A DNA stretch of 64,000 bases from Methylobacillus arboreus (GTDB taxonomy: Bacteria > Pseudomonadota > Gammaproteobacteria > Burkholderiales > Methylophilaceae). The stretch lies in the NCBI RefSeq assembly GCF_020532725.1, contig NZ_JAJAVC010000006.1, positions 620,001 to 684,000 of the forward strand, read 5' to 3'. Positions 53,429-62,563 of this stretch are shown piece by piece; the stretch's first letter is position 1; each line of letters starts with the position of its first letter. The position numbers were made by a program, and so were the translations under genes. The notes beneath the pieces were generated by a model. It was not told the DNA's origin. It did not search any database and was given only the letters and a program-made list of their open reading frames with translations.

Positions 53429-54055
53429 ATGACCAGCCACTTTTCCTCCATTACTTCAATCTCTGAGTTGCGCGCCGTTTATGATGAACCCGCCAAAGCC
53501 ATCCGTGACAAGGCATTACCTATGCTCGACAAGTACAGTCGCCGCTTTATCGAGTTGTCTCCCTTCTTTTGCATCAGCTCCCACGGCCCCGAGGGCTTGG
53601 GCGATGTCTCGCCGCGTGGCGGTGAGCCGGGTTTTGTGCATGTGCTGGACGATACGCATATTGTCTTCCCTGACCGGCCCGGCAACAACCGTCTGGATAC
53701 ATTGACCAATATGCTTTCTTCCCCTGGTGTGGGTATGCTGTTCTTCCTGCCAGGTATCCACGAGATGCTACGCATCAATGGCCAGGCATCCATCACCTTG
53801 GATGAAGGCCTCATGCAGCGTTTTGTCCATCAGGGCAAACAGCCTCGCGCCGTGATCGTGGTGGAGGCAAAGGAGGTGTATATGCATTGCTCCAAGGGTC
53901 TGAAGCGTTCGGAATTATGGAATCCGGACAAGCATGTCGGCAAAAAGGATTTCCCCAGCCTGGGGCAGATCGCAAAGGACCAGTACAAGTTGTTTGTCCC
54001 GGCCAAGCTTATTGATCTTGTATTGGACCAAGACGCCAAAAAGAACTTGTATTAA
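53429..54055 (+). CDS. Pyridoxamine 5'-phosphate oxidase-like flavoprotein
   Basis: A 208-residue PNPOx-fold protein: FFCISSHGPEGLGDVSPRGG begins the FMN-binding barrel, FPDRPGNNRLDTLTNM follows, and YMHCSKGLKRSELW forms the C-terminal conserved block of the MSMEG_1061-type branch. FMN-dependent redox on a small molecule is likely; the substrate is unknown. Two further paralogous PNPOx-like genes lie within 9 kb. TATAAT at 53373-53378 could be its -10, without a good -35. Confidence 0.82.
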   Translation: MTSHFSSITSISELRAVYDEPAKAIRDKALPMLDKYSRRFIELSPFFCISSHGPEGLGDVSPRGGEPGFVHVLDDTHIVFPDRPGNNRLDTLTNMLSSPGVGMLFFLPGIHEMLRINGQASITLDEGLMQRFVHQGKQPRAVIVVEAKEVYMHCSKGLKRSELWNPDKHVGKKDFPSLGQIAKDQYKLFVPAKLIDLVLDQDAKKNLY

Positions 54056-54166
54056 GAGCAGCTAACGAAACTCAGCGAAGCGATCCTGGCTAGGCGTCCT
54101 GCGCAGGCAGTACAAGTAGTGCGGCAAGACAGGGCAATAATGCCAGGAGAGTTTTGTAACTGCTCT
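54055..54166 (+). repeat. Interspersed ~105-bp repeat, copy C
   Basis: Ends AGAGCAGCTAACGAAACTC and GAGTTTTGTAACTGCTCT are imperfect inverted repeats. It begins at the last base of the PNPOx-like stop codon and lies between two genes that converge. Same orientation as copy A. Confidence 0.78.
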
Positions 54167-54193
54167 AAAAGTAAATCAGGATGTAGAAAAGAC

Positions 54194-54442
54194 TCAAGCC
54201 TTGAGGTCGTCAGGCCGCAAGGCGATATTGAGCTGGTCGATCACCTCCGCCCAGTCGGCATCCTGCAACAGGCCTTCGCGAAGAAAGCTCGCCTGTGCAG
54301 GCGTCCAGAAAGGCGCATCGGCAAGGAGCACATCATGGGGCAAGGGGGAATGGGTCGCCAGGAATTGGCGGATTCCTTGTTCATCGGTGGGCAGGCCGAG
54401 TTGGGCAAACAATTCTGAAAAGCGGTGGAAAGTCTGACTCAC
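54194..54442 (-). CDS. DUF2789 family protein
   Basis: An 82-residue protein that matches DUF2789 along its length (FHRFSELFAQLGLP, DAPFWTPAQASFLREGL, DWAEVIDQLN). Function is unknown. GTG 54442 has an AGGAGCC ribosome site upstream. It is on the same strand as the IclR gene but 137 bp away. Confidence 0.85.
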   Translation of the reverse strand: MSQTFHRFSELFAQLGLPTDEQGIRQFLATHSPLPHDVLLADAPFWTPAQASFLREGLLQDADWAEVIDQLNIALRPDDLKA

Positions 54443-54579
54443 GGCTGGCTCCTATTGCTGGGGAAAGAGACGAGGCCCATTGCAAAAGCGGCCTCCATAG
54501 CATTTAAGCATAGCGCCCGGGATCATACAATCTTGGCGATGCAGACACCCCCGCTTACAGAAGTTGGGTTTGTTGTTAT

Positions 54580-55395
54580 TTAGACGTTGGAAGCAGACTG
54601 GTCCAGTGCATGGGCAATCATCTGGGCGGCCTTCTGCATCTGGTAGAGGCATGCATTCCACTGCGGCCTGGTCAGCTTGCCAGTGGCAAAAGTGGTGCCG
54701 ATGCCTGCGAGCGGATAGCCAGTATGGTCGCAAATCGCCACGCCCAGACCGCTGGTGGAACGGTCAAGTATGATGCCGTCATAGGTGCTATAGCCTTGCT
54801 TGACGGCTTTAGCCACAGCTTTGCGGAACCCGGTTTCTTCAAAGCCTTCAATGCGGTGGTAGCGCGAGAGGTTGAGAGTGACCACTTGCTCTATCTCGTG
54901 TGGCGGCAGGCGCGCCAGGATGGCCATGCAGCTTGGCGTGAGTCCCAGCGGGTAACGCAATCCAGCACGCCCCCTGCCTTCCGTGACGGTGGCCTCGCTT
55001 TCATAACGGCCAATGCAGGTATGATCAAGCCCGGTGCGCACACCCAGGTAGACCACTTGGTTGAGTATTGCCGCCAGCTCATTGAGGTGTATCGCGGCTA
55101 TCCGCTCTATGGCATGGCGGGTAATCGCGGTGTAGCCTAGGGCAGCCAAGCTCAGGCCGAGGTTGTACAACATGGTCTCGGGATCGCGATAGACCCATCC
55201 TATCTCCGCCAGCATGTCCAGCGTGCGGTGTATGGTGGGGCGTGGCAGGCCGGTCCTGGCCACCAGCTGGCATAATGAGCTGCCTTTGCGCGAACCTTGT
55301 GCGATGACCCTGAGCAGTATCGCCGCCCGGTTGAGGCTGCCTCTTGGCAAATCTTCAGTAATGGCCCCGAAAGGAAACTGGGCTCCGTTTTTCAT
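54580..55395 (-). CDS. IclR family transcriptional regulator
   Basis: A 271-residue regulator. The N-terminal winged helix includes SLNRAAILLRVIA, LVARTGLPRPTIHRTL and LAEIGW; the C-terminal effector domain includes GLRYPLGLTPSCMAILA and GVAICDHTGYPLAGIG. IclR proteins usually repress or activate nearby catabolic operons in response to small acids or aromatics. Here the most likely targets are the PNPOx-like gene at 55774 and the ABC transporter operon. Its upstream gap carries the MITE-like element. Confidence 0.9.
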   Translation of the reverse strand: MKNGAQFPFGAITEDLPRGSLNRAAILLRVIAQGSRKGSSLCQLVARTGLPRPTIHRTLDMLAEIGWVYRDPETMLYNLGLSLAALGYTAITRHAIERIAAIHLNELAAILNQVVYLGVRTGLDHTCIGRYESEATVTEGRGRAGLRYPLGLTPSCMAILARLPPHEIEQVVTLNLSRYHRIEGFEETGFRKAVAKAVKQGYSTYDGIILDRSTSGLGVAICDHTGYPLAGIGTTFATGKLTRPQWNACLYQMQKAAQMIAHALDQSASNV

Positions 55396-55558
55396 GTGAA
55401 TATTATCCGGTCAACGAATAATTAAATCCATCATCGCTTGACGAAGATCGAGGCTCTGGCGACACTATCCAATAGGCACGGCCAAGTACCATCAGCAGCA
55501 GACTGAGGTCAGCAGGCCTGCCAGCAGTTATTACTCAATACACTTGGATTCATCCATT

Positions 55559-55745
55559 AGAGCCTGCTTACGATCTTTTCATGAGGTACGTTGCCCTGCC
55601 AGGGTAGTCGATGCAAGGCACAAACCGCAGACGGGCTTATTGCACAGCGAGGATTTGTAACGTCGCAGCGGCGGCTGCGCTGCCGGGGCAACCCGAAGGG
55701 CATGGCTTCAAAACGCGCCCTATGAAAAGATCGTGAACAGGCTCT
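55559..55745. mobile_element. MITE-like element with ~28-bp terminal inverted repeats
   Basis: Left end AGAGCCTGCTTACGATCTTT and right end, read in reverse, AGAGCCTGTTCACGATCTTT continue into CATGAGG/CATAGGG. The 187-bp element has no open frame of note. TTA flanks both sides if the element is taken as GAGCC...GGCTC, a possible 3-bp target duplication. Its right end is 28 bp from the start of the next gene. Confidence 0.65.
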
Positions 55746-55773
55746 TAGGACGGACATCTCGCGAGAGTACAAA

Positions 55774-56430
55774 ATGAGCGATTTATATGGAGATGAACAT
55801 CGGCGGGTGCAGGAACGGTTTGAAACCACCCAGCTTGCCGACGCCGTGCGCAAGAATATCGTACACTCCAGCATCACGGAAACGCATCGGCTGTTTATCG
55901 AGAGCCGGGACATGTTCTTCCTCACCACCACGGATTACAGAGGCTTTCCTACTTGCTCATACAAAGGGGGCGATCCTGGCTTTATAAGGGTGTTGGATGA
56001 GAAAATGCTGGCTTTCCCCAGCTACGATGGCAACGGCATGTTTCTCTCCGTCGGCAACATGATCGCCAACGACAAGATAGGCATGCTGCTGATTGATTTC
56101 GAGACCCCCAACCGAATCCGTATACACGGCACCGCCTCGGTGGACTTTAATGATCCGCTATTGAGCACTTTTCACGGCGCGGAATTAGTTGTGCGGGTGA
56201 CCATCACCGATATCTTCACCAATTGTCCGCGCTATATCCATCGCTATCAGCGGATTGAACGCTCCAAGTATGTACCAAGCGAACAGTCCCCGACGCCGGA
56301 ACCGCAATGGAAACGCATAGATGACCTTCAGCCCGCGTTGCCCGCCAACGCAAAGGGGATAGCGGAAGCGCTGGGCGGCACCATCAGCCAGGAAGAGTAT
56401 GCAGAGAAAGTGAAAAAAGGCGAGGCATGA
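55774..56430 (+). CDS. Pyridoxamine 5'-phosphate oxidase-like flavoprotein (paralog 1)
   Basis: A 218-residue PNPOx-fold protein with FIESRDMFFLTTTDYRGFP, SYKGGDPGFIRVLDE, FPSYDGNGMFLS and CPRYIHRYQRI. It is clearly paralogous to the gene at 61879-62547, with long shared blocks, though on the opposite strand. FMN-dependent oxidation or reduction is expected. The MITE-like element lies 28 bp upstream, so transcription signals may come from it. It ends one base from the stop of the convergent ABC fusion gene. Confidence 0.84.
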   Translation: MSDLYGDEHRRVQERFETTQLADAVRKNIVHSSITETHRLFIESRDMFFLTTTDYRGFPTCSYKGGDPGFIRVLDEKMLAFPSYDGNGMFLSVGNMIANDKIGMLLIDFETPNRIRIHGTASVDFNDPLLSTFHGAELVVRVTITDIFTNCPRYIHRYQRIERSKYVPSEQSPTPEPQWKRIDDLQPALPANAKGIAEALGGTISQEEYAEKVKKGEA

Positions 56431-56431
56431 T

Positions 56432-58972
56432 CTAGTGCGCCGCCAGGTTCAATATACTATCCTGGCTGGCTTTTGGCTGGCTCAGCTCCCCGGCCACCTT
56501 GCCTTTGCGCAATACCACTATCCGGCTTGATAACTTGAGGATTTCGGGCAGGTAGGAAGAGACCAGGATGACGATCCTCCCTTGCGCCGCCAATTCCTGG
56601 ATCACGGCATGTATCCTGGCAATCGCGCCTATATCCACCCCATGGGTCGGCTCGTCGAAAAATACCGCCTGCGGCTCCAGGCTGAGCGCCCGCGCGATGA
56701 GGATTTTCTGCTGGTTGCCGCCGGAATAGGTACTGGCAGCCTGGCCGGGATGCAGGCCGCTAATGCCCAGCTTGGCTATCCAATCTGCCGCCACCGCCTT
56801 CGCCGCATGCTTTGAATACCAGAAACGCCAGCCTTTGCGTGTCGAAAGCAATGCCAGGTAGAGATTATCGGCAACGTCCATGGTGGCGAACAATCCATCC
56901 TCGTGACGGTTCTCGGTGACATAAACTATCCCGTTTTCTATGGCTTGCCGCGGATTGAAGCATTCCACCGGCCTCCCTTGCAAAAGAACCTGGCCTTGCA
57001 CTCTTGCCCCTGTGTGCAACGCACCGCACGCCGCACGCGCTATCTCAGTGCGGCCCGAACCCACCAGTCCCGCAATACCGGTGATGCGGCCCGCCGGGAA
57101 ATCAAGCGAGATATCCGCAAAACTGCCGGACAGCGTCAGGTGCCGCAGCGCCAGGCCCGACTGGGCCGAAACGGCAGGCACGCTGGATTGATGCGGCTCG
57201 GCATAGGTATCCTGCGTGTCGCGCCCCACCATCAGCTGTATCAAGGTGGCCCGGTCGAGGCTGCCAACCGGCAGCCGCTGCCTGACGCAATCGCCGTCGC
57301 GCAGGACGGTAACGCAGTCCGCCACCGCAAGCGCCTCTTCCAGTGCGTGCGTGATCAACACGATCGAAATGCCCTGCGCCCTCAGGCGGCGCAACAACGA
57401 GAAAAAGAACTCCGCCTCGGCTTGGCTCAGGCTGGCAGTGGGCTCGTCAAATACCATCACCCTTGCCTTCAAGCGTATCGCACGCATGGTTTCCACCAGT
57501 TGTTTTTGCGCGATGCTCAGGCTGGCGACTTCGGCCAGGGGGTCTATGTCCAGGAAGAACTCCCGCAACAGGCCACGTATCTGCTCCAATATGGCGGCAT
57601 TGAGGTAGATCCACGGCTCTTGCCCAAGCACAATATTCTGCGCCACCGTCATGTGTTCGATCAGGCTGGTTTCCTGATAGACCATCGCGATGCCGGCCTT
57701 GATGCTGTCAGCGGGATTGCGGAAGACGGCCGGCTCCAGGTTCACCAGCAGCTGCCCGCTGCTGGGCGCCACCGCCCCGGCAATGATTTTGCACAAAGTA
57801 GACTTGCCCGCGCCGTTCTCACCCAGCAATGCCATGATCTCGCCTGCATGCAGGTCCAGGTTGATCCTGCGAAGCGCATGGTGGCCGGCATATTGCTTGC
57901 TGATATTGAGCAGGCTGACCACACGGTCATGGCCCTCAGAAGGCTCGATATCATGGACAGCCAAGGGAACTGGCAGCAGCGCGCTGGAGTTTGTGCTGGC
58001 ATCGCGCAAGCCCTGCGGCTTGGCTTTGCTTATGGCCGCGATGGCAGCCAGCAGGATAACACCGGTAATGGTAGCCGAGATGCTGCCGCTGATATTGAAG
58101 CGGAGCAGGCCGTTCATGAGCAAAAAGATGAAAGCCGCCCCAAGCAAGGCACGCGGTATTGTACCCTTGCCGCCCGCCAGGCTGACGCCGCCTATTACGC
58201 ACGCAGTAATGGCCATTAGCTCCATGCCGACCCCGGTATCGGTGCCTGCGCTGTTCTGGCGCGCCGCATACAGCAAGCCCGCCGCTGCGGACAGCAAGCC
58301 GCTCAAGGCATAGACCAGCAGGATGATGCGGTTGACGCGTATACCCGCATGCCGCGCTGCCTTGCGGTTGGCGCCCGTTGCCGTGAGGTGGGAGCCCGGC
58401 CTGCTGCGGATAAGCAGCAGATGCACCAACAATCCGGCAACAAGAAGCGCCAGCATGTTGACGGGGATGCCGGCCACGGCGCCGCTGCCCATGAAATCCC
58501 ATGCTTCGCTTTCATTGAAGGCGTCCACCAGCTCCACGGCATAGCTGTCGGCGGCCAGCTCGTAGCAAGCGCGCAGTATCAGCAGCATGGCCAGCGTAGT
58601 GAGAAAAGGCCGCGTCTTGACATAGCCGATGAGTAGGCCGTTTACCAGGCCGATAGCAAGACCGGCTGCCAGGGTAAGCGGCACAGTTGCCGCTAGCGGC
58701 AACCCATGCACTTTGAACAAGTAGAGCGCGACAAAGTTGGCAATGGCAAACACGGCGCCTACCGAGAGGTCTATGCCGCCTGAAATAATGACGATGGTCA
58801 TGCCTGTCACGATCAAGGCAGGTTCCGCATAATCCCGCAGCAGTTGCTCGATATTCGTGGCACTGGCGTAATGGGGAATCGTGGCGGCAAACAGGACGAA
58901 AAGCCCCAGCACGGCAAATGCCAGCGCCAGGGTGCCTGGCTCTAAGGTCTTGAACCGGTTTAGGTTACACAT
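56432..58972 (-). CDS. Fused ribose-type ABC importer: permease plus double ATPase
   Basis: An 846-residue fusion. Residues 1-~330 are an RbsC-like permease (IVTGMTIVIISGGIDLSVGA is the family signature). Residues ~345-846 are an RbsA-like double ATPase: the first domain has GENGAGKSTL and VFDEPTASLS; the second has the degenerate loop GLVGSGRTE, signature YSGGNQQKIL and FFDEPTHGVDIG. These are usually two separate proteins. The binding protein and a second permease gene follow upstream on the minus strand. Substrate unknown, probably a sugar or polyol. Confidence 0.88.
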   Translation of the reverse strand: MCNLNRFKTLEPGTLALAFAVLGLFVLFAATIPHYASATNIEQLLRDYAEPALIVTGMTIVIISGGIDLSVGAVFAIANFVALYLFKVHGLPLAATVPLTLAAGLAIGLVNGLLIGYVKTRPFLTTLAMLLILRACYELAADSYAVELVDAFNESEAWDFMGSGAVAGIPVNMLALLVAGLLVHLLLIRSRPGSHLTATGANRKAARHAGIRVNRIILLVYALSGLLSAAAGLLYAARQNSAGTDTGVGMELMAITACVIGGVSLAGGKGTIPRALLGAAFIFLLMNGLLRFNISGSISATITGVILLAAIAAISKAKPQGLRDASTNSSALLPVPLAVHDIEPSEGHDRVVSLLNISKQYAGHHALRRINLDLHAGEIMALLGENGAGKSTLCKIIAGAVAPSSGQLLVNLEPAVFRNPADSIKAGIAMVYQETSLIEHMTVAQNIVLGQEPWIYLNAAILEQIRGLLREFFLDIDPLAEVASLSIAQKQLVETMRAIRLKARVMVFDEPTASLSQAEAEFFFSLLRRLRAQGISIVLITHALEEALAVADCVTVLRDGDCVRQRLPVGSLDRATLIQLMVGRDTQDTYAEPHQSSVPAVSAQSGLALRHLTLSGSFADISLDFPAGRITGIAGLVGSGRTEIARAACGALHTGARVQGQVLLQGRPVECFNPRQAIENGIVYVTENRHEDGLFATMDVADNLYLALLSTRKGWRFWYSKHAAKAVAADWIAKLGISGLHPGQAASTYSGGNQQKILIARALSLEPQAVFFDEPTHGVDIGAIARIHAVIQELAAQGRIVILVSSYLPEILKLSSRIVVLRKGKVAGELSQPKASQDSILNLAAH

Positions 58973-59031
58973 GTTTGGTCTTGCTTAAAGATTGGAGAAA
59001 TTGCCGCCGCCCTCGCGACAGCGGTTATTGC

Positions 59032-60039
59032 TTATTTCGGCAAATCGTAGCAGTAGTTGCGCTCCTGCTTGCCGGTTACCCAGTAGTTGTTGGAAAGTAT
59101 GGTCATGCGCTTGCTGCCTGGCTTGTTGCCGCTTTGCAGCAAGCTGATGACTGCGTTAGATACTTGTTCGCCCTGGATATCGGCGCGAAAGGACAATATC
59201 TTGTGGAACAGCTTCTGCTCCACCAGGTCGCAATCCGAGCGTGGGCCATCGCTGGAAGCATAGACCTTGACCTTTCCCTGCAGGCCCGCAGTCTTGACTG
59301 CCTGTGCCGCGCCCTGTTGCATGATGCCCCATGAGCCATAAGTGGCGCATAGGTCGGGATGCTGTTGCAGAGTGGTGGCGGTGATCTCGTTGGCCTTGTT
59401 GCTGTCCCACTTAGCAGCCTGGGTAGAGACCAACTTGATGCTCTTGTCCTGCTTGAATACTTCCATGGCACCCTTGAGCTGATCTATGCTGTCCGTAGCG
59501 GTAGCCTCGCCCTGGACGAAAGCCACCTTGCCGGAGGATTTGCCGCCACCGCATTCCTTGACGATGTCCCTGGCGATCTGGCGTCCCACGTCCACGTAGT
59601 CCACCCCGACATAGGCATCGGTGGGCTGGTTGGACAGCAGGTTGACCTGAATCACGTAAATGCCGTTATCCATGGCCCGTTTCAATTCCTTGGTCAGTAA
59701 AGTAACGTTGGAATTCTGCACGATGAGTACATCTGGTTTCTGGTTGATGAGGTTGGTGACCGCCTGCAGCTGTGCGCTCGTGCTGAAGTTGGGATCACGT
59801 ACGAGAAACTTGATGCCGTACTTCTCGAAGTTCTGGCGCATGGCAGCGGTCCACATGTCGCCTATCGGATTGCCCAGGGTAATCGGCACCCATGCCACTG
59901 TCTTGCCCTTAACCGCCTTGTCAAAGTCCAGCCGCATCTGGTCGCGCGGCGTGGGATTGGCGGCCTGGGCCACGGCTGGCCCCAGCAACAGGCTGCTGAG
60001 CAGCAATAGCGATAATGAACGGTTCTTCTTGGTTTTCAT
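59032..60039 (-). CDS. Periplasmic sugar-binding protein of the ABC importer
   Basis: A 335-residue protein with a signal peptide ending near AVAQA and a Peripla_BP_4/RbsB-like fold (VAWVPITLGNPIGDMW; LINQKPDVLIVQNSN; VGVDYVDVGRQIARDIV). It should bring substrate to the fused permease-ATPase and the second permease. GAGGAGAGGAAAG is a strong ribosome site. It lies 36 bp downstream of the second permease gene on the minus strand. Confidence 0.88.
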   Translation of the reverse strand: MKTKKNRSLSLLLLSSLLLGPAVAQAANPTPRDQMRLDFDKAVKGKTVAWVPITLGNPIGDMWTAAMRQNFEKYGIKFLVRDPNFSTSAQLQAVTNLINQKPDVLIVQNSNVTLLTKELKRAMDNGIYVIQVNLLSNQPTDAYVGVDYVDVGRQIARDIVKECGGGKSSGKVAFVQGEATATDSIDQLKGAMEVFKQDKSIKLVSTQAAKWDSNKANEITATTLQQHPDLCATYGSWGIMQQGAAQAVKTAGLQGKVKVYASSDGPRSDCDLVEQKLFHKILSFRADIQGEQVSNAVISLLQSGNKPGSKRMTILSNNYWVTGKQERNYCYDLPK

Positions 60040-60075
60040 GACTTTCCTCTCCTCGTTTTAATAATTAGCGTGTGC

Positions 60076-61068
60076 TCAAATGCTTTGCCTGGACGATTCC
60101 TCGTCGAACGGATACAACCATTTATCAGCGACGAGCACGACCAGCAATACGGCACCCTTGATGATGTTTTGTAGTTGGCTGTTGATATCCATGATGGTCA
60201 TGGCGTTAAGCAGCACGCCCACCAACAGCAGGCCGGCAATCACGCTGGCAACACTTCCCCGGGCACCGGCGAAACTCGCGCCGCCTACCACGACCACCAG
60301 GATCACGTCGAAGATCAAGGTGGAATTCACCGTCTTGAGGTCGGCCATTGCCGTGGTGGAAACCATCAACAGGCCCGCCAGGAACGCCAGCAATGCCGAA
60401 CCCATATAGGCCATTAGCGGGATGATGCGTACGGGCATGCCATACAGCCTGGCGGTTTCCGGGTTGTCGCCATAAGCATAGAAAAAACGGCCAATGGTGG
60501 TGCGGGCAAGAAACAAGTGCATCGCCAACGCGCAGGCGAGAAACAGCAATAACGGGATGGGAATGCTATGCCAGTTCCCTGCCAGCGAGGTCAGGCTGCG
60601 GCTATCTGGAGGCAGGTTGATGATCATCGAGGGCAATACTGTCACCCTTGCCAGTCCCACGTAGATGAATACCGTTGTCAACGTGACGAACAATGCAGGG
60701 ATTTGCAGGCGGTCCACCAGCAGGCTGTTGACCAGGCCCATCGACAATGCCAGCGGCAATCCCACCAGCAGGCATACCGGCAGCGGATAACCCAACGCTA
60801 CGCCCTTGACCACGATGGCAGCCGAGACCATGCCGATCGCCACTTGCGAGAGATCTATCCCGCGAATGATGATGACCATGATCATGCCAAGCGCCAGGAT
60901 GCCGAGAATCGACACGCTGCGCAGCAATGTCATGATATTGCCCCAGCTGGAAAAACCGTCCAGGGTGGCGGCAAAAAGCAATGCAAGCGCAAATGCCGCC
61001 AGCAATACAATGGTTTCCTGGTTGGCTGGCCGGAATCGCGGGAGAGAGGTGGTTCTTGTGTGCATCAT
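60076..61068 (-). CDS. Ribose-type ABC transporter permease
   Basis: A 330-residue RbsC-like permease with about eight to ten membrane helices. The family signature appears as LGMIMVIIIRGIDLSQVAIG, with RGIDLS in place of the usual GGIDLS. It gives the importer two different permease chains, suggesting a heterodimeric channel with the fused protein. Start choices at 61068 and 61065 are adjacent ATGs. Confidence 0.87.
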   Translation of the reverse strand: MMHTRTTSLPRFRPANQETIVLLAAFALALLFAATLDGFSSWGNIMTLLRSVSILGILALGMIMVIIIRGIDLSQVAIGMVSAAIVVKGVALGYPLPVCLLVGLPLALSMGLVNSLLVDRLQIPALFVTLTTVFIYVGLARVTVLPSMIINLPPDSRSLTSLAGNWHSIPIPLLLFLACALAMHLFLARTTIGRFFYAYGDNPETARLYGMPVRIIPLMAYMGSALLAFLAGLLMVSTTAMADLKTVNSTLIFDVILVVVVGGASFAGARGSVASVIAGLLLVGVLLNAMTIMDINSQLQNIIKGAVLLVVLVADKWLYPFDEESSRQSI

Positions 61069-61133
61069 GGTTAAGCAGGATCAACATTCAACAACAGGCA
61101 ATATACAACGAAGCAGGATGCTAGCGTGGGGTG

Positions 61134-61853
61134 TCACTTCATCTCCAGTTTCATTTCCTTGTTGCCAATATAGGCGCCGCCCGGCATGAAACTCAGCAAC
61201 AAAAGCAGCAATACCGGCATGCCCAGGCAGGCGAAGGAAAGGTTTTTCAGCATAAATGCACCCAGCACCGCTCCCGCAATAAAGCTGACAATTGCAGCCG
61301 TAGCCTGTTTCAACCGCTGACTGGCCCCGGGCTCAGCGCTGCGCTTGGCGAGATACAGGTCGACAAAATCGATGACAGCCTGCACCAGGTTGCCGGTCAT
61401 TACGGTGGTGGGAACGCACTGCGGGTCGAGCAGCTTGCCCTGGGTGTTCTGCACACTCATGGCCGCCACGGCAAACAAACCGGCGCAAACCAGCCAAGGA
61501 TCATTGGGATCGTCGTGCGGCAACGAAGCCAGGGCGGTCACCATGAACAATATGAGGAGCAATGCCTGCGCCATGTAAAGGATGCGCGTTGAAGGATAGC
61601 CGCTTGCAGCCAGGCGCAGGATCATGAGCCGGGTCAAGGCCACGCTGCCGATGAATACCGGGATTGCCAGCAGCTTCAGCAGCATACCGGGGCTGGAGTA
61701 GCTCAGCGAGATGCCGATCATCACAATATTGCCGGTCATGTGATTGGCAAACAGGCCGAACAGCGCAGCAAAGCCAACGACATCCACGAAGCCGCCGGTA
61801 AACGACAGTACGTTTGCTCTGCCGAGTAATGGTAGTGGTGGTGGCTGTATCAT
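61134..61853 (-). CDS. YoaK/DUF1275 family membrane protein
   Basis: A 239-residue integral membrane protein with about six helices. It begins VLSFTGGFVDVVGFAALFG and continues NHMTGNIV, the DUF1275 hallmarks. Function is unknown; family members are small putative transporters. ATG 61853 has GGGAGAGG upstream; the longer frame to 61988 would overlap the PNPOx-like gene and is not used. It lies 25 bp downstream of that gene in the same operon. Confidence 0.87.
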   Translation of the reverse strand: MIQPPPLPLLGRANVLSFTGGFVDVVGFAALFGLFANHMTGNIVMIGISLSYSSPGMLLKLLAIPVFIGSVALTRLMILRLAASGYPSTRILYMAQALLLILFMVTALASLPHDDPNDPWLVCAGLFAVAAMSVQNTQGKLLDPQCVPTTVMTGNLVQAVIDFVDLYLAKRSAEPGASQRLKQATAAIVSFIAGAVLGAFMLKNLSFACLGMPVLLLLLLSFMPGGAYIGNKEMKLEMK

Positions 61854-61878
61854 GGCCTCTCCCGATCGAATGACATGG

Positions 61879-62547
61879 TCAGGCGCTGCCCGTCCTGACC
61901 ATTTCTTCATATTCTTCCGGCGTGATCGTGCCGCCCAGTGCCTCGGCAATATGCTGGTCACGTGGAGGCAGCGCTTCTTGCAGGCCATCTATGCGCTTCC
62001 ATTGCGGCAGCCTGGTTTGCTTGCCGTGCTTGGGCACATAGTCGGAATCGGCCACTCGCTGGAAACGGTGGACATAGCGCGAGCAGTTGACAAACAATTC
62101 CTTGACCTTGACGCGCACCACCATCTCGGCCTCGGCATACTCCGCCATTAACGGGTCATCGCGGTCTATGCTCGCATCGCCATGGATACGGATACGGTGC
62201 GGGACTTCAAAGTCGATCAGCAGCATGCCGATCTGCCTGTTGCGCGTGATGTTACCCATAGACAGGAACATGCCGTTACCGTCATAGCTCGGGTAGGCCA
62301 GCGTGTGCTCGTCCAGCACCTTGATAAAGCCGCGGCTGCCGCCCTTGTAAGAACAAGTGGGATAGCCTCGGTGGTCTATGGTGCTGAGGAAAAACATATC
62401 CCGGCTTTCTATGAAGGCCTTGTGCACGTCTTCTATCTGCGGACTGACAATATTGTTATGGACTGCGGCCGCCAGCTTGACCGTGTCGAAATCCTGCTGC
62501 AAGGCCAGATGCTGCGGCCCGTACAATTCTTCCTGTTGTTTATCCAA
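61879..62547 (-). CDS. Pyridoxamine 5'-phosphate oxidase-like flavoprotein (paralog 2)
   Basis: A 222-residue PNPOx-fold protein sharing FIESRDMFF, RGYPTCSYKGG, YPSYDGNGMFLS and IGMLLIDFE blocks with paralog 1. The start is TTG 62547, supported by AAGGAGGAG about nine bases upstream. It is cotranscribed with the EamA gene upstream and DUF1275 downstream. The two paralogs bracket the transporter genes. Confidence 0.85.
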   Translation of the reverse strand: MDKQQEELYGPQHLALQQDFDTVKLAAAVHNNIVSPQIEDVHKAFIESRDMFFLSTIDHRGYPTCSYKGGSRGFIKVLDEHTLAYPSYDGNGMFLSMGNITRNRQIGMLLIDFEVPHRIRIHGDASIDRDDPLMAEYAEAEMVVRVKVKELFVNCSRYVHRFQRVADSDYVPKHGKQTRLPQWKRIDGLQEALPPRDQHIAEALGGTITPEEYEEMVRTGSA

Positions 62548-62563
62548 TGCTGGTCTCCTCCTT

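Noticed and set aside
56903-58219. 438-codon plus-strand frame opposite the ABC fusion
   Set aside because: Composition is that of antisense to an ABC ATPase; no domain seen.
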